Part shown: positions 24,958-36,323 of the stretch, piece by piece
How the letters are laid out: every line of letters begins with the position of its first letter
Numbering within the stretch: the first letter of the stretch is position 1
Source of the DNA: Smittia aterrima
Lineage: Eukaryota; Arthropoda; Insecta; Diptera; Chironomidae
Direction: 5' to 3'
Length of the DNA: 64,000 nt
Assembly (NCBI GenBank): GCA_033063855.1
Contig: CP093830.1
Span: 6,696,854-6,760,853, forward strand
Translations under genes and position numbers: made by a program
Notes under the pieces: model-generated
What the model saw: only the letters and a program-made list of their open reading frames with translations
Told to the model about the DNA's origin: nothing
The model's database searches: none

Positions 24958-26639
24958 TTAAAAATAAGGTTCATTATTTTTCCACAAACCAAAGTAACAT
25001 TCATCAAACATTTTGTTCTTGTACTCGTGAACTTCTCCGGCTTCTTTAGGATGAATGATGAGGCGGATTCTATCTCCTAAGAAATTGCGCAGAACTTCTT
25101 TCTCCTCGGAACTGATCCAACTGATTTCGACAGTTTTCAAGTGTTGACAGTTTCGCAAAAATGGTTCGAGTGTTTCGCTCGAAGCCTTGAATCCTTTTCC
25201 CAGCTTGACGCGCTTCAGTTGAGGCCAACCTCTTGCGATAATTTCAATGTTCGTAGCATCTAACAGAATTCTACTTTTACAAGATACAACTTTGAGTACT
25301 TCAATGTTAGGAAATGCGATTATATTCATTCTCCAGTATCCTTCAATTAATGTGTTTTCGAAGATGTCCATGATTGTGAGTGTTTTCAACTTTGGAAAAC
25401 TTATCTGCATTTTTTCCATACCCGGCACAGAAAAAGCATGTCTGAATTGAAGATTCTCGAGCATCGTGACCTTTTGGGAGATCAACAACATAAAACGTGG
25501 ATATGCAGGATATCTGGATTTTAGAACCAAAGTTTGAATATTTGGAAGGCTGTCAATGAATATTTTTAACTGCTCAATCATCACTGTCTCCGAATAGTCT
25601 TCAGTGTAATTATAAACGATCAGCTTTCGAACGGCGAGATTTGGCGTAAGATTGTGGTAGAAAGCGGAATCTCTTGGTAATGCCCTCATATCAATGTTCA
25701 ATGTATGCAGCTTGCGAAAGTTCTTGAAAATCGTCTCGAACAATGATGCCGGGAATTTTCTTCCGATCTCCAGTTCCTCCAAGGATTTGACAAATTTATT
25801 CATGAATAGCAGCATGTTTTCTTCTGATCCGAATAAGTTGTCACAATTATGGAGAGCAAGTTTCTTGAGTGGGAATTGAATCTCATTCAATTTTCCAAAA
25901 GCATTTTGGTGGTTTGCGTAGATGTTATTATCAATTATTGCAAGCTCCTCGAGGCTTTTCTGACGAGATAGGAAATCGATCAATACTTCAGGAGATTCAA
26001 AATATCGGACTTTCAAACTGGTCAACTGCGCTATCTCCGGAAACTTCAGAATCTGGAATAAATTTCTGCTAATAAAAAAGAACTCAAGAAAAAATTTGTA
26101 ATTAAACTTACCACAAAATCAGGAAAGATCAGGACCAACGACTTTAGACGATAAAGGTGACTCAAATCAACTTTATATTTACAGCTATTTAATTTTAAGT
26201 CTTTTATCGACAACGTCTCAAGTTTGTTCAATGACTTCAAGGTTTCGTTGAGATTTAGTACGTCTCTCAATCCTATTATGCAATTATCTATTTCAAGAAC
26301 TCGCAAGTGTGTAAAAAGACTCATCGCTTTCAAAATTGTGTTCCAATTCTGATCGACAACGTATATCTTGTTCGTTTGATAATTGCGTTTGAAATTGTGA
26401 ATGCTCATCGGATAAATATTAAGTTTCATTCTCTTCATGATATCGAAGCTCTTTCCCATCGTTTCGTTCCATCTGTAAAGAGCAAGTTAGCATAAAATTT
26501 GTTTAAAAGCATAAACAAAAACTTACTTTCGGCACACGAGGAAAGAATTCATCAAACTTTGAAAGTCCAAGTATTCAAACACTTTCAAGAAGATCTCGTC
26601 CGGCAGATCATTGATTGTGACTTCTAGCTCCTGATCCAT
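24958..26639 (-). CDS. F-box/leucine-rich-repeat protein, array copy 1
   Basis: Exons 26639-26527, 26472-26112 and 26052-24958 (1569 bases, 522 residues). Exon 1 plus the start of exon 2 encode an F-box: LPDEIFLKVFEYLDFQSLMN, then SFLVCRKWNE. This motif normally binds Skp1 and places the protein as a substrate receptor of an SCF ubiquitin ligase. The rest is a run of degenerate leucine-rich repeats (for example LETLSIKDLKLN, FPKLKTLTIMDI, FPNIEVLKVVSC, WPQLKRVKLGKGF, CQHLKTVEISWIS), expected to form the substrate-binding solenoid. The C-terminus reads KMFDECYFGLWKNNEPYF. Introns are 54 and 59 bases. Exon 1 starts MDQELEV, while the other three copies start MNQEQEV. All exons are intact, so it looks functional. 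Substrate unknown. Confidence 0.92.
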
Positions 26640-27155
26640 TTTATTTCCTTTCGTTCTGTTGAGTAATCGACGATAAATTGAATTTTATTTATTCGATGGC
26701 GATCTGATTTTTGTTCGAAGGGCAAGTAAGAAAGAAATCGAGGGACAGGCATTGTTATTTTAAAAAAAAGTCGTTAAATTCATATTTAGCATTAAATCCA
26801 TCGCAAGCGAAAATCTTTTCATCACATTTACGTGAACCACTTTATCAAATTTGTGTAAACATTTTCAATAAATCATGAAATCTTCTTTAAGGACATTTGA
26901 TGTTCAGGTTCAACAAGGAGAATGGTTCAAATGCAATTTTGGAGATGATGAGAGGAAGAATTTTATTTCAGATTTTATAAAGAGATTTACAGTTTTGTTG
27001 AGTGAACTTGTCTAACTCGTTTTTACATAAATCTTTGAAATATCATGGAAAAAGTTAAGAAGCAAAATAAATTGAAATGTAACAAGTCTCATTTTGACTT
27101 GTTCGATGAGATTTTTGGTTGCGAATTAACTGACAATGAACTTAAAGTTGATTCA

Positions 27156-28804
27156 TTAATCAAAAAGATCATCATTCGACATACCACAGAAACATTCATC
27201 AAACATTTTTCGGTATGATTTTTGTTTAGGATGAATGATGAGGCGGATTCTCTCTCCTAAGAAATTGCGCAGAATTTCTTTCTCCTCGGAACTGATCCAA
27301 CTGATTTCGACAGTTTTCAAGTGTTGACAGTTTCGCAAAAATGGTTCGAGTTTTTCGATTGAAGCCTTGAATCCTGGTCCTAGCTTGACGCGCTTCAATT
27401 GAGGCCAACCTCTTGCGATAATTTCAATGTTCGTAGCATCCAACAGTTCTCTTCTTTCACAAGATGCAACTTTGAGTACTTCAATGTTTGGAAATGCGAT
27501 TATACTCGTTCTCCAGTATCCTTCAATTAATGTGTTTTCGTAGATGTTCATGATTGTGAGTGTTTTCAACTTTGGAAAGCTTATGTCCATACCCGGCACA
27601 GAAAAAGTATGATTGATTTGAAGATTCTCGAGCATCGTGAGCTTTTGGGAGATGACCAACAAAAGTGGATATGCAGGATACCTGGATTTTAGAACCAAAG
27701 TTTGAATATTTGGAAGTTTGTCAATGAATCTTTGTTGCCGCTCAATCTTTTCTGTCTCCAAATAGTCTTCAGTGTAATTATAAACGATCAGCTTTCGAAC
27801 GGCGAGATTTGGCGTAAGATTGTGGTAGAAAGCGGAATCTTTTGGTAACGCATCGATAACAATGTTCAATGTATGCAGCTTGCGAAAGTTCTTGAAAATC
27901 ATCTCGAACAATGATGCTGGGAATTGTCTTCCGATCTCCAGTTCCTCCAAAGAATTAACAAACTTTTTCATGAAAACCAGCAAGTTTTCTTCTGATCCGA
28001 AGAAGTTGCCACCATATTGGAGAGCAAGTTTCTTGAGTGGGAATTGAATCTCATTCAATTTTTCAAAAGCATTTGGGGGGTTTGCGTAGATGTCATTAAT
28101 TGCAAGCTCCTCGAGGCTTTTCTGACGAGATAGGAAATCGATCAATACTTCAGAAGATGCAGAATATCGGACTTTCAAGCTGGTCAACTGCGCTATCTCC
28201 GGAAACTTCAGAATCTGGAATAAATTTCTGCTAATAAAAAAAGAGCTCAAGAGAAAACATGTCAAATTAGACTTACTCCACAATCAGTAGAGTTCAGGAC
28301 CAACGACTTTAGACGGTGAAGAGTACTCAAATCAACATTATATTTATAGCCGTTTAAGATCAAGCCTTTAATCGACAACGTTTCGAGTTTGGTCAATGAC
28401 TTCAATGTTTCGTTGAGATTTAGTACGTCTCTCAATCCCATTCTGCAATCATCTATTTCAAGAACTCGCAAGTGTGTACAAAGACTCATCGCTTTCAAAA
28501 TTGTGTTCCAATTCTGATTGACAACGTACATCTTGATCGCTTGATAATTGCGTTTGAATTTGTGAATGGACTGCGAATAAATATTAAGTTTTATTCTTTT
28601 CATGATCTCGAAGCTCTTTCCCATCGTTTCGTTCCATCTGTAAAGCGAAAGTTAGTATAAAATATGTTTAAAAGTTAAAACAAAAACTTACTTTCGGCAC
28701 ACGAGGAAAGAATTCATCAAACTTTGAAAATCCAAGTATTCAAACACTTTCAAGAAGATCTCGTCCGGCAGATCATTGATTGTGACTTCTTGCTCCTGAT
28801 TCAT
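27156..28804 (-). CDS. F-box/leucine-rich-repeat protein, array copy 2
   Basis: Exons 28804-28692, 28637-28277 and 28214-27156 (1533 bases, 510 residues). The F-box in exon 1 is LPDEIFLKVFEYLDFQSL, as in copy 1. The LRR part is close to copies 1 and 4 over most of its length (LETLSIKGLILNG, FPKLKTLTIMNIYE, CERRELLDATNIE, CQHLKTVEISWIS). It differs near the C-terminus, which ends KMFDECFCGMSNDDLFD. Relative to copy 1 it lacks a few codons in the central repeats. No stop codon or frameshift interrupts it. The likely role is SCF ligase substrate receptor; the target is unknown. Confidence 0.92.
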
Positions 28805-29317
28805 TTTATTTCCTTTCGTTCTGTTGAGTTATCGAAGATAAATTGAATTTTATTTATTCGATGGCGATCTGACTTTTGTTCGAAGGGCAAGTAACAAAGA
28901 AATCGAGGGACAGGCATTGTCACTTTAAAAAAGTCGTTAAATTCATATTTAGAATTAAATCCAGCGCCAGCATAAAATCTCTTCATCACATTTACGTGAA
29001 CCACTTTATCAAATTTGTGTAAACATTTTCAATAAATCATGAAATCATCTTTAAGGATACGTGATGTCTGCCAACAAGGAGAATGGTTCAAATGCAATTT
29101 TTGACATGAGAGGAAAATTTTTATTTCAGATTTTATAAAGAGATTTACAGTTTTGTTGAGTGAACTTGTCTAACTCATTTTTACATAAATCTTTGAAATA
29201 TCATGGAAAAATTAGGAAGCAAATAGATTTAAGTTTAACAAGTTTCATTTTGTCTTGTTCTTGATATTTTTTTGGTACGAATGAACTGACAATGTACTTA
29301 AAATTGTCGTTGATTAA

Positions 29318-30951
29318 TTAATAAGGATAATCTTTCCACATACCTAAGTAACATTCATCAAACATCTTTCTCTTGTCTGATTCTTTAGGATGAATGATGA
29401 GGCGGATTCTATCTCCTAAGAAATTGCGCAGAACTTCTTTCTCCTCGGAACTGATCCAACTGATTTCTACAGTTTTCAAGTGTTGACAGTTTCGCAAAAA
29501 TGGTTCGACTGTTTCGATTGAAGCCTTGAATCCTGATCCCAGCTTGACGCGCTTCAATTGAGGCCAACCTCTTGCGATAATTTCAATGTTGGTAGCATCC
29601 AACAGTTCTCTTCTTTCACAAGATGCAACTTTGAGTACTTCAATGTTTGGAAATGCGTTAATGATCTTTCCCCAGAATTCTTCAATTTCTGTGTCTTCGA
29701 AGATGTTCATGATTGTGAGTGTTTTCAACTTTGGAAAGCGGCACACAGGCGGCACAGAAAAATTTCGGTTGATCTGAAAATTCTCGAGACTTGTGAGAAT
29801 TCCGAATACGAACACGATGACATACAAAGGAAGTCCAGAATTCAAAAAGACTAAAGTTTGAACATTTCGAAGTGCCAAAATGAATCCCAAAATCTGCTTC
29901 AATTTATTTGTCTCCAAATTGTCTTCTGTGTCGTTAACGATCAGCTTTCGAACGGCGAGATTTGGCGTAAGATTCTCGTAGAACCATGGATTGGATGGTG
30001 CTGCCTCCATATCAATGTGCAATGTATGCAGCTTGTGAAAGTTCTTGAAAATCATCAAGTACAATAATGTTGGGAAATTTTTTCCGATCTCGAGTTCCTC
30101 CAAAGAATTGACAAATTTATTCATGAAAACCAGCAAGTTTTCTTCTGATCCGAAGAAGTTGGCACAATTATGGAGAGCGAGTTTCTTGAGTGGGAATTGA
30201 ATCTCATGCATTGTTTCAAAAGCATTTTGGTGGATGATTGCGTTGGAGTCATTAATTGCAAGCTCCTCGAGGCTTTTCTGACGAGATAGAAAATCGATCA
30301 ATACTTCAGAAGATTGAGAATATCGGACTTTCAAGCTGGTCAATTGCGCTGTCTCAGGAAACTTCAGAATCTGAAATAGAATTTTACTGATGAAGTAAGA
30401 AAAGAAAAAATTCAAAGTAGACTTACTTCACAATCATTACACATCAGGACCAATGACTTCAGACGATGAAGGTGACTCAAATCAACATCAACATTCTTTT
30501 CGAAGGTTAGGCCCTTGATCGACAACGTCTGAAGTTTGGTCAATGACTTCAATGTTTCGTTGAAAACTTGCACGTCTCTTGAACCCATTCTGCAATCATC
30601 AATTTCAAGAACTCGCAAATGTGAACAACGACTCATCGCTTCCAAAATTGTGTTCCAATTCTCATCGACACCGGATATTTTGATCGTTTGGTAACTGCGA
30701 TCGAATTTGTGCATGCTCTGCCGACGAAAATCAAGTTTCATTCTCTTCATGATCGTAAAGCTCTTTCCCATCGTTTCGTTCCATCTGTGAAGCGAAAGTT
30801 AGCATAAAATATGTTTAAAAGCATAAACAAAAACTTACTTTCGGCACACGAGGAAAGAATTCATCAAACTTTGAAAGTCCAAGTAATCAAACACTTTCAA
30901 GAAGATCTCGTCCGGCAAAACATTGATTGTGACTTCTTGCTCTTGATTCAT
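29318..30951 (-). CDS. F-box/leucine-rich-repeat protein, array copy 3 (diverged central repeats)
   Basis: Exons 30951-30839, 30784-30427 and 30370-29318 (1524 bases, 507 residues). The F-box has small changes against the other copies: N-V-L-P for N-D-L-P, and FDYLDFQ for FEYLDFQ. The N-terminal LRRs and the C-terminal repeats (CERRELLDATNIEIIARGW, CQHLKTVEISWISSEEKEVL) match the array consensus. The central repeats do not: residues around MEAAPSNPWFYENL and the following FLNSGLPLYVIVFVFGIL are unlike the other copies. This is the most divergent member and still has an intact frame, so its substrate specificity may differ. Confidence 0.91.
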
Positions 30952-31171
30952 TTTATTTTCTTTCGTTCTGTTGAGTACCTAATCGACGATAAATTGAATT
31001 TTATTTATTCGCTTGCGATCTGACTTGTTCGAAGGGACAAAGAATTCGAGGGCCAGGCAATGTCATTTTAAAAAAGTCGTTAAATTCATATTTAGAATTA
31101 AATCCAGCTCCAGCACAAATCTCTTCGTCACATTTACATTAACAAATTTGTGTAAACATCTTCAATAAATC

Positions 31172-31324
31172 ATGAAATCTTCTTTAAGGACATTTGATGT
31201 TCAAGTTCAACAAGGAGAATGGTTCAAATGCAGTTTTGGAGATGATGAGGAAGAATTTTATTTCAGATTTTATAAAGAGATTTACAGTTTTGCTGAGTTC
31301 ACTCGTTTTTACATAAATCTTTGA
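31172..31324 (+). CDS. Small spacer ORF, 50 codons, opposite the F-box genes
   Basis: In the spacer 3' of F-box copy 4, the plus strand has ATG...TGA encoding MKSSLRTFDVQVQQGEWFKC followed by an acidic, aromatic-rich tail (SFGDDEEEFYF...). The same start and first 23 or so residues exist at 24716-24862 and 26875-27015. There a two-base difference after GATGATGAG shifts the frame and changes the tail. At about 29038 the frame stops early. It may be a relic of a gene caught up in the duplications, or simply conserved 3' UTR sequence of the F-box genes. I favour relic or UTR over a working gene. Confidence 0.2.
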   Translation: MKSSLRTFDVQVQQGEWFKCSFGDDEEEFYFRFYKEIYSFAEFTRFYINL

Positions 31325-31409
31325 AATATCATGGAAAAATTAGGAAGCAAATAGATTTAAGTTTAACAAGTCTCATTTTGACTTGCTCGATGAGATTTTT
31401 GGTTACGAA

Positions 31410-33064
31410 TTAAAAATAAAAAGGTTCATGATCTTTCCACAAACCAAAGTAACATTCATCAAACATCTTCATCTTGCGTGATTCTTTAAGATGAATGATG
31501 AGGCGGATTCTATCTCCTAAGAAATTGCGCAGAATTTCTTTCTCCTTGGAACTGATCCAACCGATTTCAACAGTTTTCAAGAGTCGACAGTTTCGCAAAA
31601 ATGGTTCGAGTGCTGCGCTCGAAGCCTTGAATCCTGGTCCTAGCTTGACGCGCTTCAGTTGAGGCCAACCTCTTGCGATAATTTCAATGTTCGTAGCATC
31701 CAACAGTTCTCTTCTTTCACAAGATGCAACTTTGAGTACTTCAATGTTAGGAAATGCGATTATATTCGTTCTCCAGTATCCTTCAATTAATGTGTTTTCA
31801 AAGATGTTCATGATTGTGAGTGTTTTCAACTTTGGAAAACTTATCTCCATTTTGTCCATACCCGGCACAGAAAAAGTATGACTGAATTGAAGATTCTCGA
31901 GCATCGTGAGCTTTTGGGAGATGAACAACATAAGTGAATATTCAGGATATCTGGATTTTAGAACCAAAGTTTGAATATTTGGAAGTTTGTCAATGAATCT
32001 TTGTTGCTGCTCAATCTTTTCTGTCTCCAAATAGTCTTCAGCGTAATTATAAACGATAAGCTTTCGAACGGCGAGATTTGGCGTTAGATTGTGGTAGAAA
32101 GCGGAATCTTTTGGTAATGACGCCATATCAATGTGCAATGTATGCAGCTTATGAAAGTTCTTGAAAATCGTCTCGAACAATGATGCTGGGAATTGTCTTC
32201 CGATCTCCAGTTCCTCCAAAGAATTGACAAATTTATTCATGAATAGCAGCATGTTTTCTTCAGAGTCGAATAAGTTGACACGATAACGGAGAGCAAGTTT
32301 CTTTAGTGGGAATTGAATCTCATTCAATTTTTCAAAAGCATTTGGGTTGTTAGCGTAGACGTTAATAATTGCAAGCTCCTCGAGGCTTTTCTGACGAGAT
32401 AGGAAATCGATCAATTCTGCAGATTGAAGATTTCGGACTTTCAAACTGGTCAACTGCGCTGTCTCAGGAAACTTCAGAATCTGAAATAAAATTCTGCTAA
32501 TAAAAAAGAGCTCAAGAAAACATGTCAAATTAGACTTACTCCACAATCAGTAGTGATCAGGACCAACGAATTTAGGCGATAAAGGTGACTCAAATCAACT
32601 TTATATTTACAGCTATTTAATTTTAAGTTTTTTATCGACAACGTCTCAAGTTTGTTCAATGACTTCAATGTTTCGTTGAGATTTAGTACGTCTCTCAATC
32701 CTATTATGCAATCATCTATTTCAAGATCTCGCAAGTGTGAACAACTCATCGACTGCCAAATTGTGTTCCAATTATGATCGACAACGTATATCTTGTTCGT
32801 TTGATAATTGCGTTTGAATTTGTAAATGCTCTGCGGATAAATATTAAGTTTAATTCTCTTCATGATCTCGAAGCTCTTTTCCATCGTTTCGTTCCATCTG
32901 TAAAGAGCAAGTTAGCATAAAATTTGTTTAAAAGCATAAACAAAAACTTACTTTCGGCACACGAGGAAAGAATTCATCAAACTTTGAAAGTCCAAGTATT
33001 CAAACACTTTCAAGAAGATCTCGTCCGGCAGATCATTGATTGTGACTTCTTGCTCCTGATTCAT
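31410..33064 (-). CDS. F-box/leucine-rich-repeat protein, array copy 4
   Basis: Exons 33064-32952, 32897-32540 and 32480-31410 (1542 bases, 513 residues). F-box LPDEIFLKVFEYLDFQSL in exon 1. Its segments match different neighbours. Exon 2 (NLKLNSCKYKVDLSHLYRL), the EENMLLFMNKFV segment and the ending GLWKDHEPFYF resemble copy 1. IEQQQRFIDKLPNIQTL and CERRELLDATN resemble copy 2. The frame is intact. It lies at the 5' edge of the array, next to the truncated fifth unit. Confidence 0.92.
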
Positions 33065-33337
33065 TTTATTTCCTTTCGTTCTGTTGAGTTATCGACGATA
33101 AATTGAATTTTATTTATTCGATGGCGATCTGACTTTTGTTCGAAGGGCAAGTAACAAAGAAATCGAGGGACAGGCATTGTCACTTTTAAAAAAGTCGTTA
33201 AATTCATATTTAGCATTAAATCCGTCGCCAGCGAAAATCTCTTCATGACATTTACGTGGAGCACTTTAACAAATTTGTGTAAACTTCTTCAATAAATCAT
33301 GAAATCATCTTTAAGGACACGTGATGTCTGCCAACAA

Positions 33338-35436
33338 TTCAAATTGAATTTCCTCGCTTTGTGGAAAATTGCGCAAGTATTCAACTTTTTTCTCGCTCAA
33401 AGTTTCACTTGATCGAGCATGAAAAAGTTTTTCTGATTTTCAATGAAACTTTCACGTTGATTAATAACATTTGATGAAGAGAATTGCGCAACTTCTCGAT
33501 TGATTTCCGTTCGAGGCTTGTGTGAACTTCTCATTTTACTTTCAGGAAGAACAGTTTTCTATTGCAAATAAAAACCTTCTGCTCTCAATCTGTCAATCAA
33601 ACAAAGGTCGGAATTTTGATTTACAAATTACTTTGTTTTGATATCGACATCAAGGAGGATAAAGAAGGAAAGTTGTGAAGAATGTTACACAACTCACCGT
33701 CTCAGATTATTGAAATTCCGAATTGCAACATCATCCTGTGATGCCACTTATGTATTTTATCTCCGCAATCTTCTTCGGCTTCTTGTATCAGTTTCATATT
33801 CTTTCCGATATGATTGATTGATATGAACTCGAACATATTTTATGACTTCATTCATCACAAGCAGCTCAGGATTTTCAATATCGCATGAACATAAATTTAT
33901 TTAAATGATCACAAAATCAGAATAGTGAATAAAAGATTCGAAATGACTTGTAAGCTCAGCGAAATTTTAGTCGAGACGTAGTTTGCCCAATTTTCTGAAT
34001 TAATTCGCGCAAAAATTTCCATCACAATGAACTTACGACGTTTTTTTGGTTTCTCCGTCGAAGGAAATTCTTTCTCTTCTGTCGCTTTCAGTGATTCAAA
34101 ATCATTTTCTAATTTAAAAAAATCGATAAGCGCCAAAAGACTTTGAAAGATTCCTTAGAAGGAGAGGAAAAAAAATGAATTGCAAGATTTAAGAAGAAGA
34201 AAAAAATTGAAGAAAATTTTTTCTCGTGTCGAGTGAACAAGAAAAAAAATTAATTAAAAAGCTTTCAATAACACGATGCGATGAGTTAAACTTACAATTT
34301 TCCCATCGCTCATGTTTTGTGATGTAAACGATTGAATTCACTTGTTGAATGCTGTCGAGGAAAAATTGCAAACATAAAAAGAACTGAGAGCAGTGAGAGA
34401 GAGAGAAAGATTTTTCATCCTCAACAAATTGCACTCATTAAATATAACAAACCACGAACAGATTCCATGTCAACAGCATATGAAAGAAAACGTCTCTCTA
34501 CCCCACTTCCCATTTCCATCTTAATTCCGTGTTGTGTGGAATACTTAACAAGGTGAACAAGCGTGAAGGAAAGGGAAGAAACTCATTGAAGAAGACGATG
34601 AAGTGATCCCTTATTTTTATTATTATTACGTCTTCTCGAAAATGAACAATCAAAAAAGAAGAGAGAAAATGCTTCTCATATAAAAAGAGGCATTAAGGGG
34701 AGAAAAGTCGAGTGGAAAATGAAGTGAAAATTGTCAATACTTGGAGGCGGAGGAAACGCTTTTGCGGTAACGCAACGACGCTGACTTGGTAACATTCTGT
34801 CAACGACATCATTTGCTTTCGCTTTATTGAATTTGCACTCTCTCACTCTCGGTTTAAACGAATTTAATTTCATCATCGACATGAAGTCATCTAACGGCTT
34901 TTAATAAACTTATTTATTCGATACACTGATAAGAAGCGAAAGATTTTCCCTTCAAGGGCTTTCTCAAGAGAAATTAAATTTGATGAATTTGACAGAGCAT
35001 GAAACATGAAACGATTTTTGAATATTGCGGAAAACACATTTCGCTGCGTTGATGATTAGTCAGCTCGTCAATCACAGACTTTGGAAATTTTAGCATAGAA
35101 CGTCGCTTTCTTATCTCCTTAATGAGTTTAACGAAAGTGTTCTGGATTGTTTTACCATTTCATTTATCAAAATGTGATTTTGTGAATGTAAAACTCGCAG
35201 ACGACGTCTGGCAATTCTTGGCCGTTTTGTTTGTCGACATGCATCGATTCTCCCTCAAGGGATTTGAAACAGTGTTGTTCACTACTGTTTTGGAGATTAA
35301 GCCAACGAAATCACAGTTTTTTTTTTCGTTGCCGGCTAGTGAATCAGTCGATAAACTCTATAATGATCGAGGATTAAAATCAGTTTGAAAATATTCTTCG
35401 TTCATGAAAGAACGTTCTTCGTTTTGCATATGAGCG
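33338..35436. other. Non-coding region between the F-box array and the KLF gene
   Basis: No exon supported. Short ORFs such as the minus-strand one at 33909-34136 have no motif and no splice context. The right part likely contains the promoter of the KLF gene. Confidence 0.4.
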
Positions 35437-36323
35437 ATGATGGAATTTTCCGAAAACAATTATTTTGATTTAATCGCGTTACCTTCGAGTCTGTCGTGCA
35501 TTCAGGCAAGTGAATTTAATCCAGATGAATATGCGATTCAAGGATTGTCCGTTGATAACGAAGGCTGGAGTGAACTAGGAGAATCGCCTAGTTACACTGA
35601 ACTCACAACCTTCAAGCCTTCCTACGATGAAGACGTTACATCAACGGAATTGGATCAGTTTTTAATATTTGATTATGACGATTCGATGTCCATGACAACG
35701 TTCGATAATCTTCCTGATGAAACTTTAATGTGCACGGATTCTTGCTCGCAATTCCTCAAAGAAAGTTCGGAAATACTTCGAGTGAACTCATTAAAATTTC
35801 AAGAGAAAGACGATTCGGTGGTGCGAAAAGTCAAAAGTGATGAGGAGGAAAAGATTTTCTACGATTGTAACTTTGGCGATTGTAAAAAGACGTACTCAAA
35901 GCCGGCTCATTTACGAGCACACTTGAGAAGGCACTTAGGATTGAAACCTTACTTCTGTAACTTTCCGAATTGTTCGTGGAAGTTTTCACGTTCCGATGAA
36001 CTTGGTGAGATAAATTTAGGATTATTCTTAACCTTGACGACTTGAACTAATCTCTCACTTTACATAGCACGCCATCAAAGGTCGCATTCAGGTGAGTTAA
36101 TCGACTTTGAGATCAGACATTCTTTTATAAATCGAAATATTCTCTTTCAGGTATCAAACCTTACAAATGCTTCTATTGCTCGAAAACATTCTCGAGAAGC
36201 GACCATCTGAAGAAGCACGTCAAGATCCACGAGAAAAAGATGAAAGACAGCAAACTAAAGTTCATCTGGGATGAGATTCCCAAACAAAAGCCAGGTCGGA
36301 AGAAGAAAGTTGTGGCAACGTGA
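35437..36323 (+). CDS. Klf15: Kruppel-like zinc-finger transcription factor, KLF15-like
   Basis: Exons 35437-36004, 36068-36091 and 36151-36323 (765 bases, 254 residues). Three C-terminal C2H2 fingers: C144-x4-C149...H162-x3-H166, C174-x4-C179...H192-x3-H196, and C204-x2-C207...H220-x3-H224. This is the spacing that defines the KLF/Sp family, which binds GC/CACCC boxes. The linker after finger 2 ([11 protein letters not shown]) and the finger 3 helix ([12 protein letters not shown]) are most like KLF15; the first linker (LGLKPYF) is unusual. The N-terminal 140 residues are acidic, Ser/Thr-rich and fit an activation domain. A basic tail (PGRKKKV) follows the fingers. The middle exon is only 24 bases. 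A second ATG directly follows the first. The family is certain; the KLF15 subtype is probable. Confidence 0.92.
36068..36091 (+). other. 24-base microexon of the KLF gene
   Basis: Flanked by TACATAG and GTGAGT, it encodes the RHQRSHS end of finger 2, including both zinc-binding histidines. Phases on both sides agree with the neighbouring exons. Skipping it keeps the frame (24 is divisible by three) but destroys finger 2. Confidence 0.9.

Larger units (their letters stand above)
24648..33337. repeat. Tandem array of four F-box/LRR units of about 2.1 kb plus a truncated fifth
   Basis: The same junction (GCGAAAATCT or a close variant, followed by CTTCATCACATTTACGTG-like sequence) recurs at 24648, 26807, 28970, 31113 and 33231. 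This gives units of about 2159, 2163, 2143 and 2118 bases. Each full unit holds, left to right, a spacer, then exons 3, 2 and 1 of one minus-strand F-box gene, then its 5' flank. The fifth copy runs only to about 33337, where homology stops after CCAACAA. The pattern fits repeated unequal crossing-over of one unit, with breakpoints at the junction. Confidence 0.9.

Noticed and set aside
24648..33337. Array considered as a mobile element insertion
   Set aside because: No terminal inverted repeats, target-site duplication or transposase/reverse transcriptase; units are defined by recombination junctions in gene flanks.
33909..34136. 75-codon minus-strand ORF with a basic KPKKRRK motif
   Set aside because: The motif alone is not evidence; no conserved domain, no second exon, surrounded by AT-rich sequence.
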